Assembly: GCA_031270385.1 (NCBI GenBank)
Contig: JAISXS010000041.1
Span: 1-17,230 of the forward strand
Origin: Puniceicoccales bacterium
Lineage (GTDB): Bacteria > Verrucomicrobiota > Verrucomicrobiia > Opitutales > JAIRKQ01
Length of the DNA: 17,230 nt
Reading direction: 5' to 3'
Part shown: positions 1 through 6,696 of the stretch, in pieces
How positions within the stretch are numbered: the stretch's first letter is position 1
Layout: each line of letters opens with the position of its first letter
The notes under the pieces: generated by a model
The model's input: only the letters and a program-made list of their open reading frames with translations
Database searches by the model: none
What the model was told of the DNA's origin: nothing
Made by a program: the position numbers and the translations under genes

Positions 1-65
1 TCCTTCGCTCTGTGATTCTCGAAATACTTTACTACCTTTTCCCTCAGATCCTTCGAATAGTACAT
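1..65 (-). CDS. IS630-family transposase, N-terminal fragment (runs off left edge)
   Basis: Only the first 21 codons are in the window. They read MYYSKDLREKVVKYFENHRA, the typical opening of IS630-family transposases: Y-S-x-D-L-R-x-K-V followed by a helix of the homeodomain-like DNA-binding region. The ATG at 65 follows a purine-rich stretch (taagagcgag). About 15-20 bases further upstream is TATAGT, the hexamer that also ends many of the palindromic repeats in this window. IS630/Tc1-mariner elements insert at TA, so the left end of the element probably lies near 75-84, just outside the stop codon of the neighbouring gene at 88. Whether the transposase is intact cannot be seen. The family call rests on a short N-terminus. 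Confidence 0.6.
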   Translation of the reverse strand, partial: MYYSKDLREKVVKYFENHRAK

Positions 66-87
66 CTCGCTCTTACCTACTATATTT

Positions 88-417
88 TTAAACGCCCTCG
101 TCAAGGGGAATTGCTATAAACCAGAGATTTGGGAAATTTATCCCTGCCAAACATAGCATCGGGTAATACAAAACAATTGTTAGCGGAATTCCAACAATTG
201 TCGAAGCGATGTTTGATATTGTCGCTGTTAGGATAATTCCAATTGCTTTGACTTTTTTTAATACGACGGTCATCACGAGCACCTCTGCGATGATCACAGG
301 AATAAGCAAATAAACCAGAAAAGGGTCAATGAAAGCAACAGTTGACACCATGGCGTTGGCAAAAACAGTCGCGGGACAAATCACCACGATTGCAACGATC
401 AATAGCAACAATTTCAT
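88..417 (-). CDS. Small membrane protein with signal-like N-terminus, 109 aa
   Basis: The protein starts MKLLLLIV, a signal peptide or first membrane segment ending near VFANA at residue 22. Two or three further hydrophobic segments follow, roughly residues 28-52, 58-78 and 80-100, with a K-K-V-K turn between the first two. The frame is open further upstream, but that extension starts inside a palindromic repeat (ATG at 540) and has no ribosome binding site, so the internal ATG at 417 was chosen; its own binding site is also weak. The layout (signal peptide, A-N-A-M, then S-N-x-x-S-T-x-x-G-x-P before the last segment) looks like a known family of small uncharacterised membrane proteins, but no function is assigned. 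The stop lies within about 10 bases of the probable IS630-type end, so the C-terminus may have been altered by insertion. Confidence 0.55.
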   Translation of the reverse strand: MKLLLLIVAIVVICPATVFANAMVSTVAFIDPFLVYLLIPVIIAEVLVMTVVLKKVKAIGIILTATISNIASTIVGIPLTIVLYYPMLCLAGINFPNLWFIAIPLDEGV

Positions 418-513
418 ACGAATTAATGCGTAGTAAAAAAAGGACATTAGCAATATAAAATAACCATTTTTACTCACGACGAGCAAAAGCATATCCCATC
501 CACGTCTAAGGTA

Positions 514-618
514 TATAGTTATCTTACTCGAAAAAAGCATTTTATGTTAGCGATATTTAGCGAAAAATTCCGGTTTTTTGGAATGAAGGGTGTGCTTTTC
601 TCGGGGAAGATGACTATA
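514..618 (-). repeat. Palindromic repeat copy A, type 1, reverse orientation
   Basis: This is a 105-bp element. Left arm TATAGTTATCTTACTCG (514-530) and right arm CGGGGAAGATGACTATA (602-618) are imperfect inverted repeats, each continuing inward into AAAAGCAT/GTGCTTTT. Inside is a second palindrome, TTCCGG-TTTTTTGGAA (569-582). The asymmetric core TTAGCGATATTTAGCG (547-562) gives the orientation: it is the reverse of CGCTAAATATCGCTAA seen in forward copies. It shares its TATA end with the short palindrome that follows. Confidence 0.85.
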
Positions 619-680
619 CTTGACGGAAAGATTCGTATTTTTATGAAAAAAATACGCTTTCTTCAGGTAATACAACTATA
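615..680. repeat. Short palindrome A' linking copies A and B
   Basis: This 66-bp inverted repeat runs from TATACTTGACGGAAAG to CAGGTAATACAACTATA. Its inner stem, CGTATTTTT-atg-AAAAAAATACG (634-655), is nearly perfect. It overlaps the terminal TATA of copies A and B. A related 65-bp palindrome occupies the same place between copies D and E (9382-9446). Confidence 0.75.
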
Positions 681-781
681 GTTATCTTACTCGGGAAAAG
701 CATATTTTTTCCCATAAAAGCATGAATTTTCCATTGGTGCGTCGTTGCATTAGAATGCTTTTGTCAAGTAAGACGACTATA
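677..781 (+). repeat. Palindromic repeat copy B, type 1, forward orientation
   Basis: This 105-bp element has arms TATAGTTATCTTACTCG (677-693) and CAAGTAAGACGACTATA (765-781). The core GCGTCGTTGCATTAGAATGC matches the reverse of copy D (9280-9385) over most of its length. With A and A' it forms a 268-bp head-to-head composite. Confidence 0.85.
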
Positions 782-825
782 CTCGACATGGAAATTTTCG
801 TTTTTACAAAAAAACACACTTTCCC
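778..825. repeat. Partial short palindrome B' after copy B
   Basis: TATACTCGACATGGAAA followed by TTTTCGTTTTTACAAAAAAA resembles the left half and loop of A' (615-680), but the closing arm is missing. It looks like a decayed or truncated copy. Confidence 0.45.
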
Positions 826-877
826 CAATTGCTGCGACCGCACTACTACGCCAATTGCGCAATACCTAATGCATGCT

Positions 878-952
878 TGGCGTCCCGTAGGGGAATTGAA
901 CCCCTGTTGCAGGAATGAAAATCCTGAGTCCTAACCGCTAGACGAACGGGAC
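878..952 (-). tRNA. tRNA-Glu (anticodon TTC)
   Basis: Read on the minus strand, the acceptor arms GTCCCGT (952-946) and ACGGGAC (888-882) pair fully. The anticodon stem-loop is CAGGA-TTTTCAT-TCCTG with anticodon TTC, and the T arm is AGGGG-TTCAATT-CCCCT. The D arm contains AGCGGTTAGGA. Discriminator G is followed by an encoded CCA (880-878). All arms are intact, so it should be functional. It decodes GAA/GAG. Confidence 0.95.
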
Positions 953-1183
953 CAACGATTAAATCAATATTTTGAGTGAGACAATTGGCAAGCTTTTTGT
1001 GAAAGAACACAAATTTTTGTAGGACGCATTTTGACAAATGCCCGCGCCAGGTCCACACCACCGACCACGCAACACGGCAACAGAGCCGACGACAAAAAAC
1101 CGTAAAACATCTGTTTCGTGCATTTACATTTTCTAAGATGGGGGACGACACAAACTTCCCAAATCAAAAGCCACGCACAATTC
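953..1183 (-). other. Non-coding interval upstream of tRNA-Glu
   Basis: This 231-bp gap lies between the tRNA and the end of the 562-aa gene. Near the tRNA, on the minus strand, TTGCCA and TATTGA are separated by 16 bases (about 991-964) and could serve as its promoter. Short open frames here (for example a 54-codon one beginning near 1124) have no convincing ribosome binding site or protein-like composition, so none is called. Confidence 0.4.
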
Positions 1184-2872
1184 CTACCCTAAACTGTCAC
1201 CACAGTGCGGCGTAGACGCGGACGACTGATTTTCGTTTCCAGCACCGGACAATTCCTCGGAACCGTCCTCTCCCTTGGTGACCGGCTTGCCGTCTTTTAC
1301 ATCTCGCTTTCGCGGCTGCATAATTTCCGTGGCCATTAGTGTACCATCTTCGAACTCTGCGACGTAGCCCTCACGGATCAGCCAGTGCAAATTTTTCAAA
1401 AACTCTTGGCTGCGAACCTCGGATTCACAGCGCTCGGTCGCCGATTCGCTTTCCCTAGGTCCCTGTTCTTCCATTGGACCAGATTTTTCTAATGAAACAC
1501 CTTCGGAGCCCGGTATACATTGCAAACACAACGAAGCTATGGAAATTTTCGGATTCGCGTCTATGCATGAGATTATCTTCTGTACATCGTCGGAAAAAAC
1601 ATCGCCAACTGTCCTAAATTTACGCCGTATTCCCGAGATATAGGCTATCCCAGACTTACCACCGATTTTGTAGATGGTAAACCCAGCGCGTCTCAGACGT
1701 CCACGCAGATTGTTTGAAAATTTTAGCGGAAATGACTTTTCCCTTTCAATGGACACAAATATGGACTTGCTCAACAGGCTCCTAGGCATTTTCGCGAACG
1801 CTTCCCCGGAAATCCTCACGGAATCATAGCGCATTACCGCGTTACTCTTCAAATTTTCCACGAAATACTTCCTGACATCGCTATCGGACGTTAACCCAGC
1901 CTTATTATCATGTGCCGCGGATTTAGGGACGAAAACACGGGCCTTACCTGCCGCCAAGCGCCAATTTTCTATTTCGGCCTTGTCTGTAATCTTTTCTATG
2001 CTGTCCTTAAATTTTTTAAATGGGACGTTGGGCAAAAACTTTTCGTGGTGGTTCCGTACAACCTCGTGGTATGTATGGTAGTTCGGCGGACACAAAATTT
2101 TCCCAGTAATTCCACAGCGATGTATGCATGGGAAACTACCGTTCGGCGCCGGAACCTCCCGTTCCTCAATGTCGAAATATTTCTCAAGGCAGTTTTCCAA
2201 TGCGTGACCAACTGCTTGCTCCTCGGTTTCAAAAACAAAACCATCGCCGCTGCAAAGGTATAAACTTTTATCCTCCGAAAGCTCCTTCTTTTTCACCACC
2301 ATTGCAAATCTTTCCGGTTTCTCCAGAAATAAACGCGCAGTGGCAAACAATTCGTACGTCTTAGATGTGGCCTTCAGTGCCGCAACTATTGCGTCAAACA
2401 CTTCATCATTCGGATAAAATTCAATGCCAACTATTGGATCAAAGCGTTGACGGACATCTCCATCTCTTTTGTTGTTGAAATTTCTACCGCGAAAATTCCA
2501 GCCATTTCGCTGCCCATCTCCGAAAGACCTACGCGGCTGCGAATTTCCACTCCGCTCATTTCCACGCCCATGGGGGCCATGTGGTCTATCACCGCTCCTC
2601 CTGTTGTCCCCAGTTTGGCGCTGGCCATCACTTCGACCGCCAAAACCTTTTCTCTGCCCTCCGCTGAAGCTCGCGCCGCCGAATGACCTTCCCTTTTTGT
2701 TACCGAAACCACCGCCCTCTCTGCTCTCTCTAGGTTTTTCGCGCCAGCGCGAACGCTCAGAAAATTTTTGCACAAACTTCGAGTCCTCAAACTTCGCGTG
2801 AAGAGAAAAATTTTTCAACTCACTCAAATCGATGGATTTACCTCCATCTACCTCTACTTCCCCATCAGACAT
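1184..2872 (-). CDS. Conserved hypothetical protein with RG-rich N-terminus, 562 aa
   Basis: No function can be named. Residues 1-40 are acidic. Residues about 40-140 are a disordered stretch rich in G, R, N and S with repeated RG/GR and GGQR units, as in RNA-binding proteins. From about 146 a folded region begins (F-D-P-I-V-G-I-E-F-Y-P). It includes YELFATARLFLEKPERFA and, near residue 250, a Cys/His cluster, HRCGITGKILCPPNYHTYHE, followed by a second HHE, which could bind a metal. The last folded stretch (FLKNLHWLIREGYVAEFEDG) resembles a winged-helix segment. The C-terminal 40 residues are polar and low in complexity. I associate the central region with conserved verrucomicrobial hypotheticals, from memory only. 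The ATG at 2872 has a poor ribosome binding site. It lies 40 bases after the lipoprotein gene and may be cotranscribed with it. Confidence 0.8.
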   Translation of the reverse strand: MSDGEVEVDGGKSIDLSELKNFSLHAKFEDSKFVQKFSERSRWREKPRESREGGGFGNKKGRSFGGASFSGGQRKGFGGRSDGQRQTGDNRRSGDRPHGPHGRGNERSGNSQPRRSFGDGQRNGWNFRGRNFNNKRDGDVRQRFDPIVGIEFYPNDEVFDAIVAALKATSKTYELFATARLFLEKPERFAMVVKKKELSEDKSLYLCSGDGFVFETEEQAVGHALENCLEKYFDIEEREVPAPNGSFPCIHRCGITGKILCPPNYHTYHEVVRNHHEKFLPNVPFKKFKDSIEKITDKAEIENWRLAAGKARVFVPKSAAHDNKAGLTSDSDVRKYFVENLKSNAVMRYDSVRISGEAFAKMPRSLLSKSIFVSIEREKSFPLKFSNNLRGRLRRAGFTIYKIGGKSGIAYISGIRRKFRTVGDVFSDDVQKIISCIDANPKISIASLCLQCIPGSEGVSLEKSGPMEEQGPRESESATERCESEVRSQEFLKNLHWLIREGYVAEFEDGTLMATEIMQPRKRDVKDGKPVTKGEDGSEELSGAGNENQSSASTPHCGDSLG

Positions 2873-2912
2873 ATATATTTCGCCACGTTAAATCTAATTG
2901 TAACCACTCGAA

Positions 2913-3317
2913 TCATCGACTCATTCGTTTTTCAAGTTCGAGCCTCTCCCTCTCGAGTTCTAATCTTTGACGTTCTATTTCCCTGCGTTGCCTCTCAGCT
3001 TCCATCTCAAAATCTCTGCGGGATGTTTGCTGGTGATACTGATATTGATACTCATCATCTCTGCTTCTTTGCTCGCTCTGTGCGGCAGCATGGCTACCGA
3101 CCGCGCCACCAGCCAAACCACCAAGTACACCGCCGACAATCGCACCACCTCTTCCGCCGATTGCATAGCCAATACCAGCCCCAGCACCGGTACCAACAGC
3201 CGCACCGCCAAGCGTCCCCGTGGTCTGTGTACACCCCATCGCCAACAACAAAGCCACGGCGGCCGTGAAATAAAAACACACACCGCTAGTTCTGGCGAAA
3301 ACCTTCACAAGGATCAT
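2913..3317 (-). CDS. Glycine-zipper lipoprotein with charged coiled-coil tail, 134 aa
   Basis: The N-terminus is a lipoprotein signal: K5 and R9, a hydrophobic stretch, then LLLAMGC with the lipid-accepting cysteine at residue 29. Residues about 33-75 form a glycine zipper with many GxxxG-type spacings (GAAVGTGAGAGIGYAIGG, then GGVLGGLAGGAVG), expected to insert into or pack in a membrane. From about 75 to the end is a long R/E-rich helix (repeats of RQRLELERERLELE type), a probable coiled coil. ATG 3317 gives a normal lipoprotein signal; GGAAGG lies 13 bases upstream, a long spacing. A TTG at 3344 would add nine residues and is less likely. It follows prmA by 33 bases. Envelope anchoring is inferred from architecture; the role is unknown. 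Confidence 0.8.
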   Translation of the reverse strand: MILVKVFARTSGVCFYFTAAVALLLAMGCTQTTGTLGGAAVGTGAGAGIGYAIGGRGGAIVGGVLGGLAGGAVGSHAAAQSEQRSRDDEYQYQYHQQTSRRDFEMEAERQRREIERQRLELERERLELEKRMSR

Positions 3318-3350
3318 ATAGAACCATTTTCCTTCCAAACGCAAGAAAAT

Positions 3351-4241
3351 TCATCCGCGAAAATATGATAATGCTACCCATTCGTCGCCTTCGGAGTGGT
3401 TTTCGAAAGTAGAGTCCCATCGCGTGTCTATGGATTCGCGAAAAATAGACGCCACTTCATCCCTTTCGTTCCTCAGAATTCCCCCAAGACACAACATGCC
3501 ACCCGTAATTACGGAACTCACAATCAAATCTACATTTTCAACCAACACATCCGACAAGATATTCGCCACCAGCAAATCTGCTTGCCTGCCGAGTAGCTGA
3601 ACTTTTAAATCCCCGACAACAAAATCCATCTGCTCAGCAAAGAGCTCGTTCTGAAGCGCATTTTCACGGCTAATTCTGACAGAATCACTGTCAATATCCA
3701 TGAACGTCGCACGGGATAATCCAAGTTTTACCGCGGAAATTCCAAGAATTCCGGAACCACACCCGAGATCAATGCAATTTTTCACAACAAGATCACCAGT
3801 TTTTTCGTATAGCTCTCTAAAGAATAGTATTGATTTGGCGCAAAGCCTCGTGGTTTCATGCGCCCCAGATCCAAATGCCATTCCCGGATCGACGTATACA
3901 GCGACGTCGCCCTCCTGTACCTCGATTTCATCTTTCATAAACAATGGGATCCAATGCAACGGACCGCAGCGCCATGGCTGAGAGGATTTTTTATATTCGT
4001 TCACCCAATCCTTTCGGTCGATCTCAGCTACTTCTGCATCTCCAATGGCACTAAAAACGTTTTTTATGAGCAGAAAATCGGATTTTCCAGTGAATTCGTC
4101 GTCCGCATAGCCGCAGAGCAAACATTGTCCGCTTGCGCTATCCAATTCAATTGTCCACCTGCAAAGCTCGTTCTCACATAAAAATTCAGCGATAGCGTCA
4201 GCATCCTTTTGCGATGCGACTATTGACGAAAATCTTAACAT
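3351..4241 (-). CDS. prmA: Ribosomal protein L11 methyltransferase PrmA
   Basis: PrmA transfers methyl groups from S-adenosylmethionine to ribosomal protein L11 in the cytoplasm. The 296-aa length is normal for the family. An N-terminal substrate-recognition domain (about 1-105) is followed by a linker. The family signature DPGMAFGSGAHETT lies at 118-131, the AdoMet-binding loop DLGCGSG at 158-164, an acidic ribose-binding position in MDIDSDS at 181-187, and ANIL at 226-229 in place of the NPPY-type motif, as usual for PrmA. The ATG at 4241 follows GAGGCAGG very closely. The gene probably starts a minus-strand run with the lipoprotein and RG-rich genes. Nothing suggests inactivation. Confidence 0.93.
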   Translation of the reverse strand: MLRFSSIVASQKDADAIAEFLCENELCRWTIELDSASGQCLLCGYADDEFTGKSDFLLIKNVFSAIGDAEVAEIDRKDWVNEYKKSSQPWRCGPLHWIPLFMKDEIEVQEGDVAVYVDPGMAFGSGAHETTRLCAKSILFFRELYEKTGDLVVKNCIDLGCGSGILGISAVKLGLSRATFMDIDSDSVRISRENALQNELFAEQMDFVVGDLKVQLLGRQADLLVANILSDVLVENVDLIVSSVITGGMLCLGGILRNERDEVASIFRESIDTRWDSTFENHSEGDEWVALSYFRG

Positions 4242-4480
4242 CCTGCCTCAGGATAATCTCGTAGTGAAATTATGGCAACAGCAAAAGCCATAACGCACCC
4301 CAAAGCAGGATAGACAGTGAAAGCCCATCCACTGCAAGATGATATGGCCATCTTACTCAAAAAAAGTCATACCCCTTATTCCAAAAAAACAGGGATCTTG
4401 CCGCTAAACATCGTTAGATGGAATGCTTTTTTCAAGCAAGACAACCATATCTGCGTGCATATGCCAAGCGGAAGGAAAAA
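4242..4480. other. Intergenic interval holding one repeat copy
   Basis: This lies between the start of prmA and the end of the membrane-protein gene. It contains repeat copy C (4343-4449). The remaining ~100 bases next to prmA (4242-4342) should carry its promoter, but no clear -35/-10 pair was seen. Confidence 0.5.
4343..4449 (+). repeat. Palindromic repeat copy C, type 1, forward orientation
   Basis: This is a single 107-bp copy with arms TATGGCCATCTTACTC (4343-4358) and CAAGCAAGACAACCATA (4433-4449). The core CGCTAAACATCGTTAGATGG (4402-4421) closely matches copy I (17009-17115). The ends are GATATGG and CCATATC instead of TATAGT/ACTATA, yet they still pair with each other, so both arms changed together. 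Confidence 0.8.
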
Positions 4481-5359
4481 TCACGACACACAACCGAAGT
4501 ACGAATAATTCAGCATATCGCACCACAGATGATATCTGCCTGAAAACGTTAGCGTCATGTGGTCGTTGCAATCCAGTTTTTCACATAACCCAGATTGACA
4601 ATTATCCAATTCGATTTGATGATGCTCGCTATTGATGGATTCCCAACTATTGCTATCGTCGATCGCTATGGTGTCTTCTCCGCTTATTCTCGCGGCATGC
4701 ATCTTTAGCAAATCAGCCAGCGAAGCCATTGGATAACGCTTCACATCCCACGACTCCGGATAAAAACTGGCAAATATTGTCTGAAGATTATTCGTAATAA
4801 TAGCTGTCCCATTGGCCGCAAAAGACGTAATTACGCAATTTAAAAAGGCGCGTCCCCGGCAAAACGAATCAAAGATTATTTGCAGACGTGAGCTACGGTC
4901 CCTGCTGTAGAAAACCGGGGAGTATATTACGAATACTTCCTCGTTTCCGATCTTCAAAAGCGCTTTTTCTTTAAACCCGGATGCCAAGATCGTCTCTCTG
5001 ACGTCGTCAAACACTTTCCCGATCGGCCAAATAAAATTCTCCGAGCACTGTTTAAACCGAGGGAAAATCGGCACATCAATTTTCGAAAAAAGGCTCGTTA
5101 AGCGCCACAGTCTAAACGATTCTAGCAGGAATAGTACCAACAAAACGGTCACTGTAAGCAACGGAACTGGCCGCTGAACTTCGCAGGCGGCATTGATTAG
5201 GAACGAAAAAAAGAACGACGTCGAAATTCTTAGTACCCAGGCACTCGCAAAGTGCAAACGCGGGGACAACGGATGCCTCCTTAGACAAAACAGCATAGCC
5301 ATCAAAGTGAAAAACACGGAAGCGAGATCGCCATTTGTCGATGTCCTGGGATATTCCAT
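4481..5359 (-). CDS. Conserved membrane protein, 292 aa, unknown function
   Basis: Three hydrophobic segments occupy roughly residues 11-26, 38-58 and 67-80, followed by a soluble domain of about 200 residues. The soluble part has mixed alpha/beta character (VFVIYSPVFY; LNCVITSFAANGTAIITN), with no catalytic motif that I recognise. ATG 5359 is 11 bases downstream of the stop of the RelE/ParE-fold gene. A TTG at 5401 would add 14 residues and overlap that gene by 31 bases; since the added residues are helix-like, the longer form cannot be excluded. No good ribosome binding site is visible for either, so translation probably depends on coupling to the upstream gene. The pairing suggests a shared role. 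Confidence 0.75.
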   Translation of the reverse strand: MEYPRTSTNGDLASVFFTLMAMLFCLRRHPLSPRLHFASAWVLRISTSFFFSFLINAACEVQRPVPLLTVTVLLVLFLLESFRLWRLTSLFSKIDVPIFPRFKQCSENFIWPIGKVFDDVRETILASGFKEKALLKIGNEEVFVIYSPVFYSRDRSSRLQIIFDSFCRGRAFLNCVITSFAANGTAIITNNLQTIFASFYPESWDVKRYPMASLADLLKMHAARISGEDTIAIDDSNSWESINSEHHQIELDNCQSGLCEKLDCNDHMTLTFSGRYHLWCDMLNYSYFGCVS

Positions 5360-5370
5360 GCGAAGTGCCG

Positions 5371-5724
5371 TTATTTTTTCAAAGATTCCAAATATTTCCA
5401 AAACGATGTGTGCTGCTCAATCATCTGCTCCTCGCTTACTGGAAATTTTGCACGGAAGAGAAAATCTGACAGAGTGTGTTGCGGTAAAACATAGTGGCAC
5501 GTAATTGACGATCCGTCTACTTTTTCGATGTATACCCTAAAAGTGTCGATTTTTAGACGGTAAAACGTCTTACCGTCTCGCTGAAAACTAGGAATATCCG
5601 GCCGATTTCCCTTGAAAGCCTTGTCCGCCAACTCGCTGATACCGTTGACAAGTTGCAACTGCTTCATCTTGTCCAGGCTATCCAATTCACAGAGACTCTG
5701 CTCGCTAAATGTAAGCTGATACAT
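5371..5724 (-). CDS. RelE/ParE-superfamily fold protein, 117 aa
   Basis: The N-terminus (MYQLTFSEQSLCELDSLD) and the core strands FYRLKIDTFRVYIEK and SITCHYVLPQHTLSDFLFR follow the RelE/ParE pattern: one strand, two helices, then a beta sheet. Toxins of this type are usually 85-100 aa; this one has an extra C-terminal helical tail (EEQMIEQHTSFWKYLESLKK). No antitoxin-like gene is adjacent. Instead a membrane protein follows by 11 bases (or overlaps, with the alternative start). That context favours a housekeeping relative of the fold over an active toxin-antitoxin pair, but this is inference. The gene is divergent from the 5879 gene across a 154-bp gap that must hold both promoters; a weak minus-strand candidate is TTGCGT with TTTATT 17 bases away. 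Confidence 0.7.
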   Translation of the reverse strand: MYQLTFSEQSLCELDSLDKMKQLQLVNGISELADKAFKGNRPDIPSFQRDGKTFYRLKIDTFRVYIEKVDGSSITCHYVLPQHTLSDFLFRAKFPVSEEQMIEQHTSFWKYLESLKK

Positions 5725-5878
5725 AACTACTCACATAATAAAACTCAGTTTTCAAAAAAACGCAATACCGATTGCTGGTGTGGAATAAACTACTTCCACC
5801 TGGCAGTGGCAAACCACTACCTGCGTAATCATTAAAAAAACATTTAACGAACGTGAAAAATTTTTAGAAAACTTCGCC

Positions 5879-6652
5879 GTGAGTGTTCTAAACGTGTTGC
5901 TGTTTTTCATACTGTACGCCATCGGCAATTTACCGGATCCATGGCGGCCAAAATCGCTGATAACCAGGTTATTGCTAAATCTTGGCACCAAAATTTTACT
6001 GGCGTGCCTTTTTTATTACGCACCATTGAACGCGTTTTCGTGGTCCTTTGTTTTCCTAAACATCGCCATGGCGCTCGCCGCTGCATTTGCTCTCTACACC
6101 GATAATTATTCGAGATTCTTCGAGCGCACTGACCTTATCCAGTCCGTATTTTTGGCGAATTTATTTTCCATCGGACTGCCATTTCGCGATTCAAATACAT
6201 TTTCATATGCGTTTTTTTTTCCGTACCTAATGGGAAATGCAATTGCTTTGGCTATCGGATTTTTGAGGGAAAAAGAACTCGGAACCAAGAACGTGTACAT
6301 CGAAAATTTTCACAATTTCTTTGTAGAAAGTAAAATCTCTTCCATTTCGCTCTTTGTCGCAATCTTGTTTTTTCTGGGGACACCACCGTTACACGGAATT
6401 GTCTGGCGAATCGCCCTCATCAATGCCGTTTACGATTGTGGCAGGATCGCAAGTATGGTGGCCTTCATAATCTGCTTTTGTTCCGTTGGGTATGTATATT
6501 TTCGGTGGATGTTGGCAATTTTTCAAAAAAATTCACGACCACGGGTCGAACCAATGTCCTCTTTACGCAACAGAATCGATATTTTTGCGGTTGTATGTAC
6601 ATTGGGAGTGGTATTTTGTTCCGTATTCCGCCAAATGTCATTGACAAATTGA
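5879..6652 (+). CDS. Polytopic membrane protein, 257 aa, unknown function
   Basis: About seven or eight hydrophobic segments cover most of the protein (roughly residues 3-16, 30-47, 54-72, 88-103, 110-125, 153-166, 180-200 and 233-247). The segment FLGTPPLHGIVWRIALI (about 163-179) resembles the G-x-P-P-x-x-G-F motif of proton-pumping NuoM/NuoN/MrpD subunits, but the protein is about half their length and other signature residues are not seen, so no function is assigned. The start is uncertain. GTG 5879 is the only standard start near the 5' end and lacks a clear ribosome binding site; the frame is open upstream without ATG, GTG or TTG in a useful place. mutS follows 44 bases downstream on the same strand. 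Confidence 0.65.
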   Translation: MSVLNVLLFFILYAIGNLPDPWRPKSLITRLLLNLGTKILLACLFYYAPLNAFSWSFVFLNIAMALAAAFALYTDNYSRFFERTDLIQSVFLANLFSIGLPFRDSNTFSYAFFFPYLMGNAIALAIGFLREKELGTKNVYIENFHNFFVESKISSISLFVAILFFLGTPPLHGIVWRIALINAVYDCGRIASMVAFIICFCSVGYVYFRWMLAIFQKNSRPRVEPMSSLRNRIDIFAVVCTLGVVFCSVFRQMSLTN

Positions 6653-6696
6653 AATTTTGTTTGTAATGGAGCGATAGCGGTGTATCTTGCTGGAAA

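Noticed and set aside
418..540. N-terminal extension of the small membrane protein from ATG 540
   Set aside because: The start codon and first codons lie inside repeat copy A and no ribosome binding site precedes them; the signal-like MKLLLL start at 417 fits better.
722..934. 70-codon open frame across copy B and the tRNA
   Set aside because: It is made of repeat and antisense tRNA sequence, with no protein-like composition.
846..1167. Two overlapping minus-strand frames upstream of or across tRNA-Glu
   Set aside because: One runs through the tRNA itself. Both have odd composition (many C and W) and no ribosome binding site.
1910..2801. Several open frames opposite to or out of phase with the RG-rich gene
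   Set aside because: Shadows of the real gene; the Gly/Arg-rich codons leave other frames open by composition.
2967..3368. Plus-strand frame over the lipoprotein gene
   Set aside because: Opposite to a gene with a clear lipobox and coiled coil; the threonine/serine-rich product is a by-product of glycine codons.
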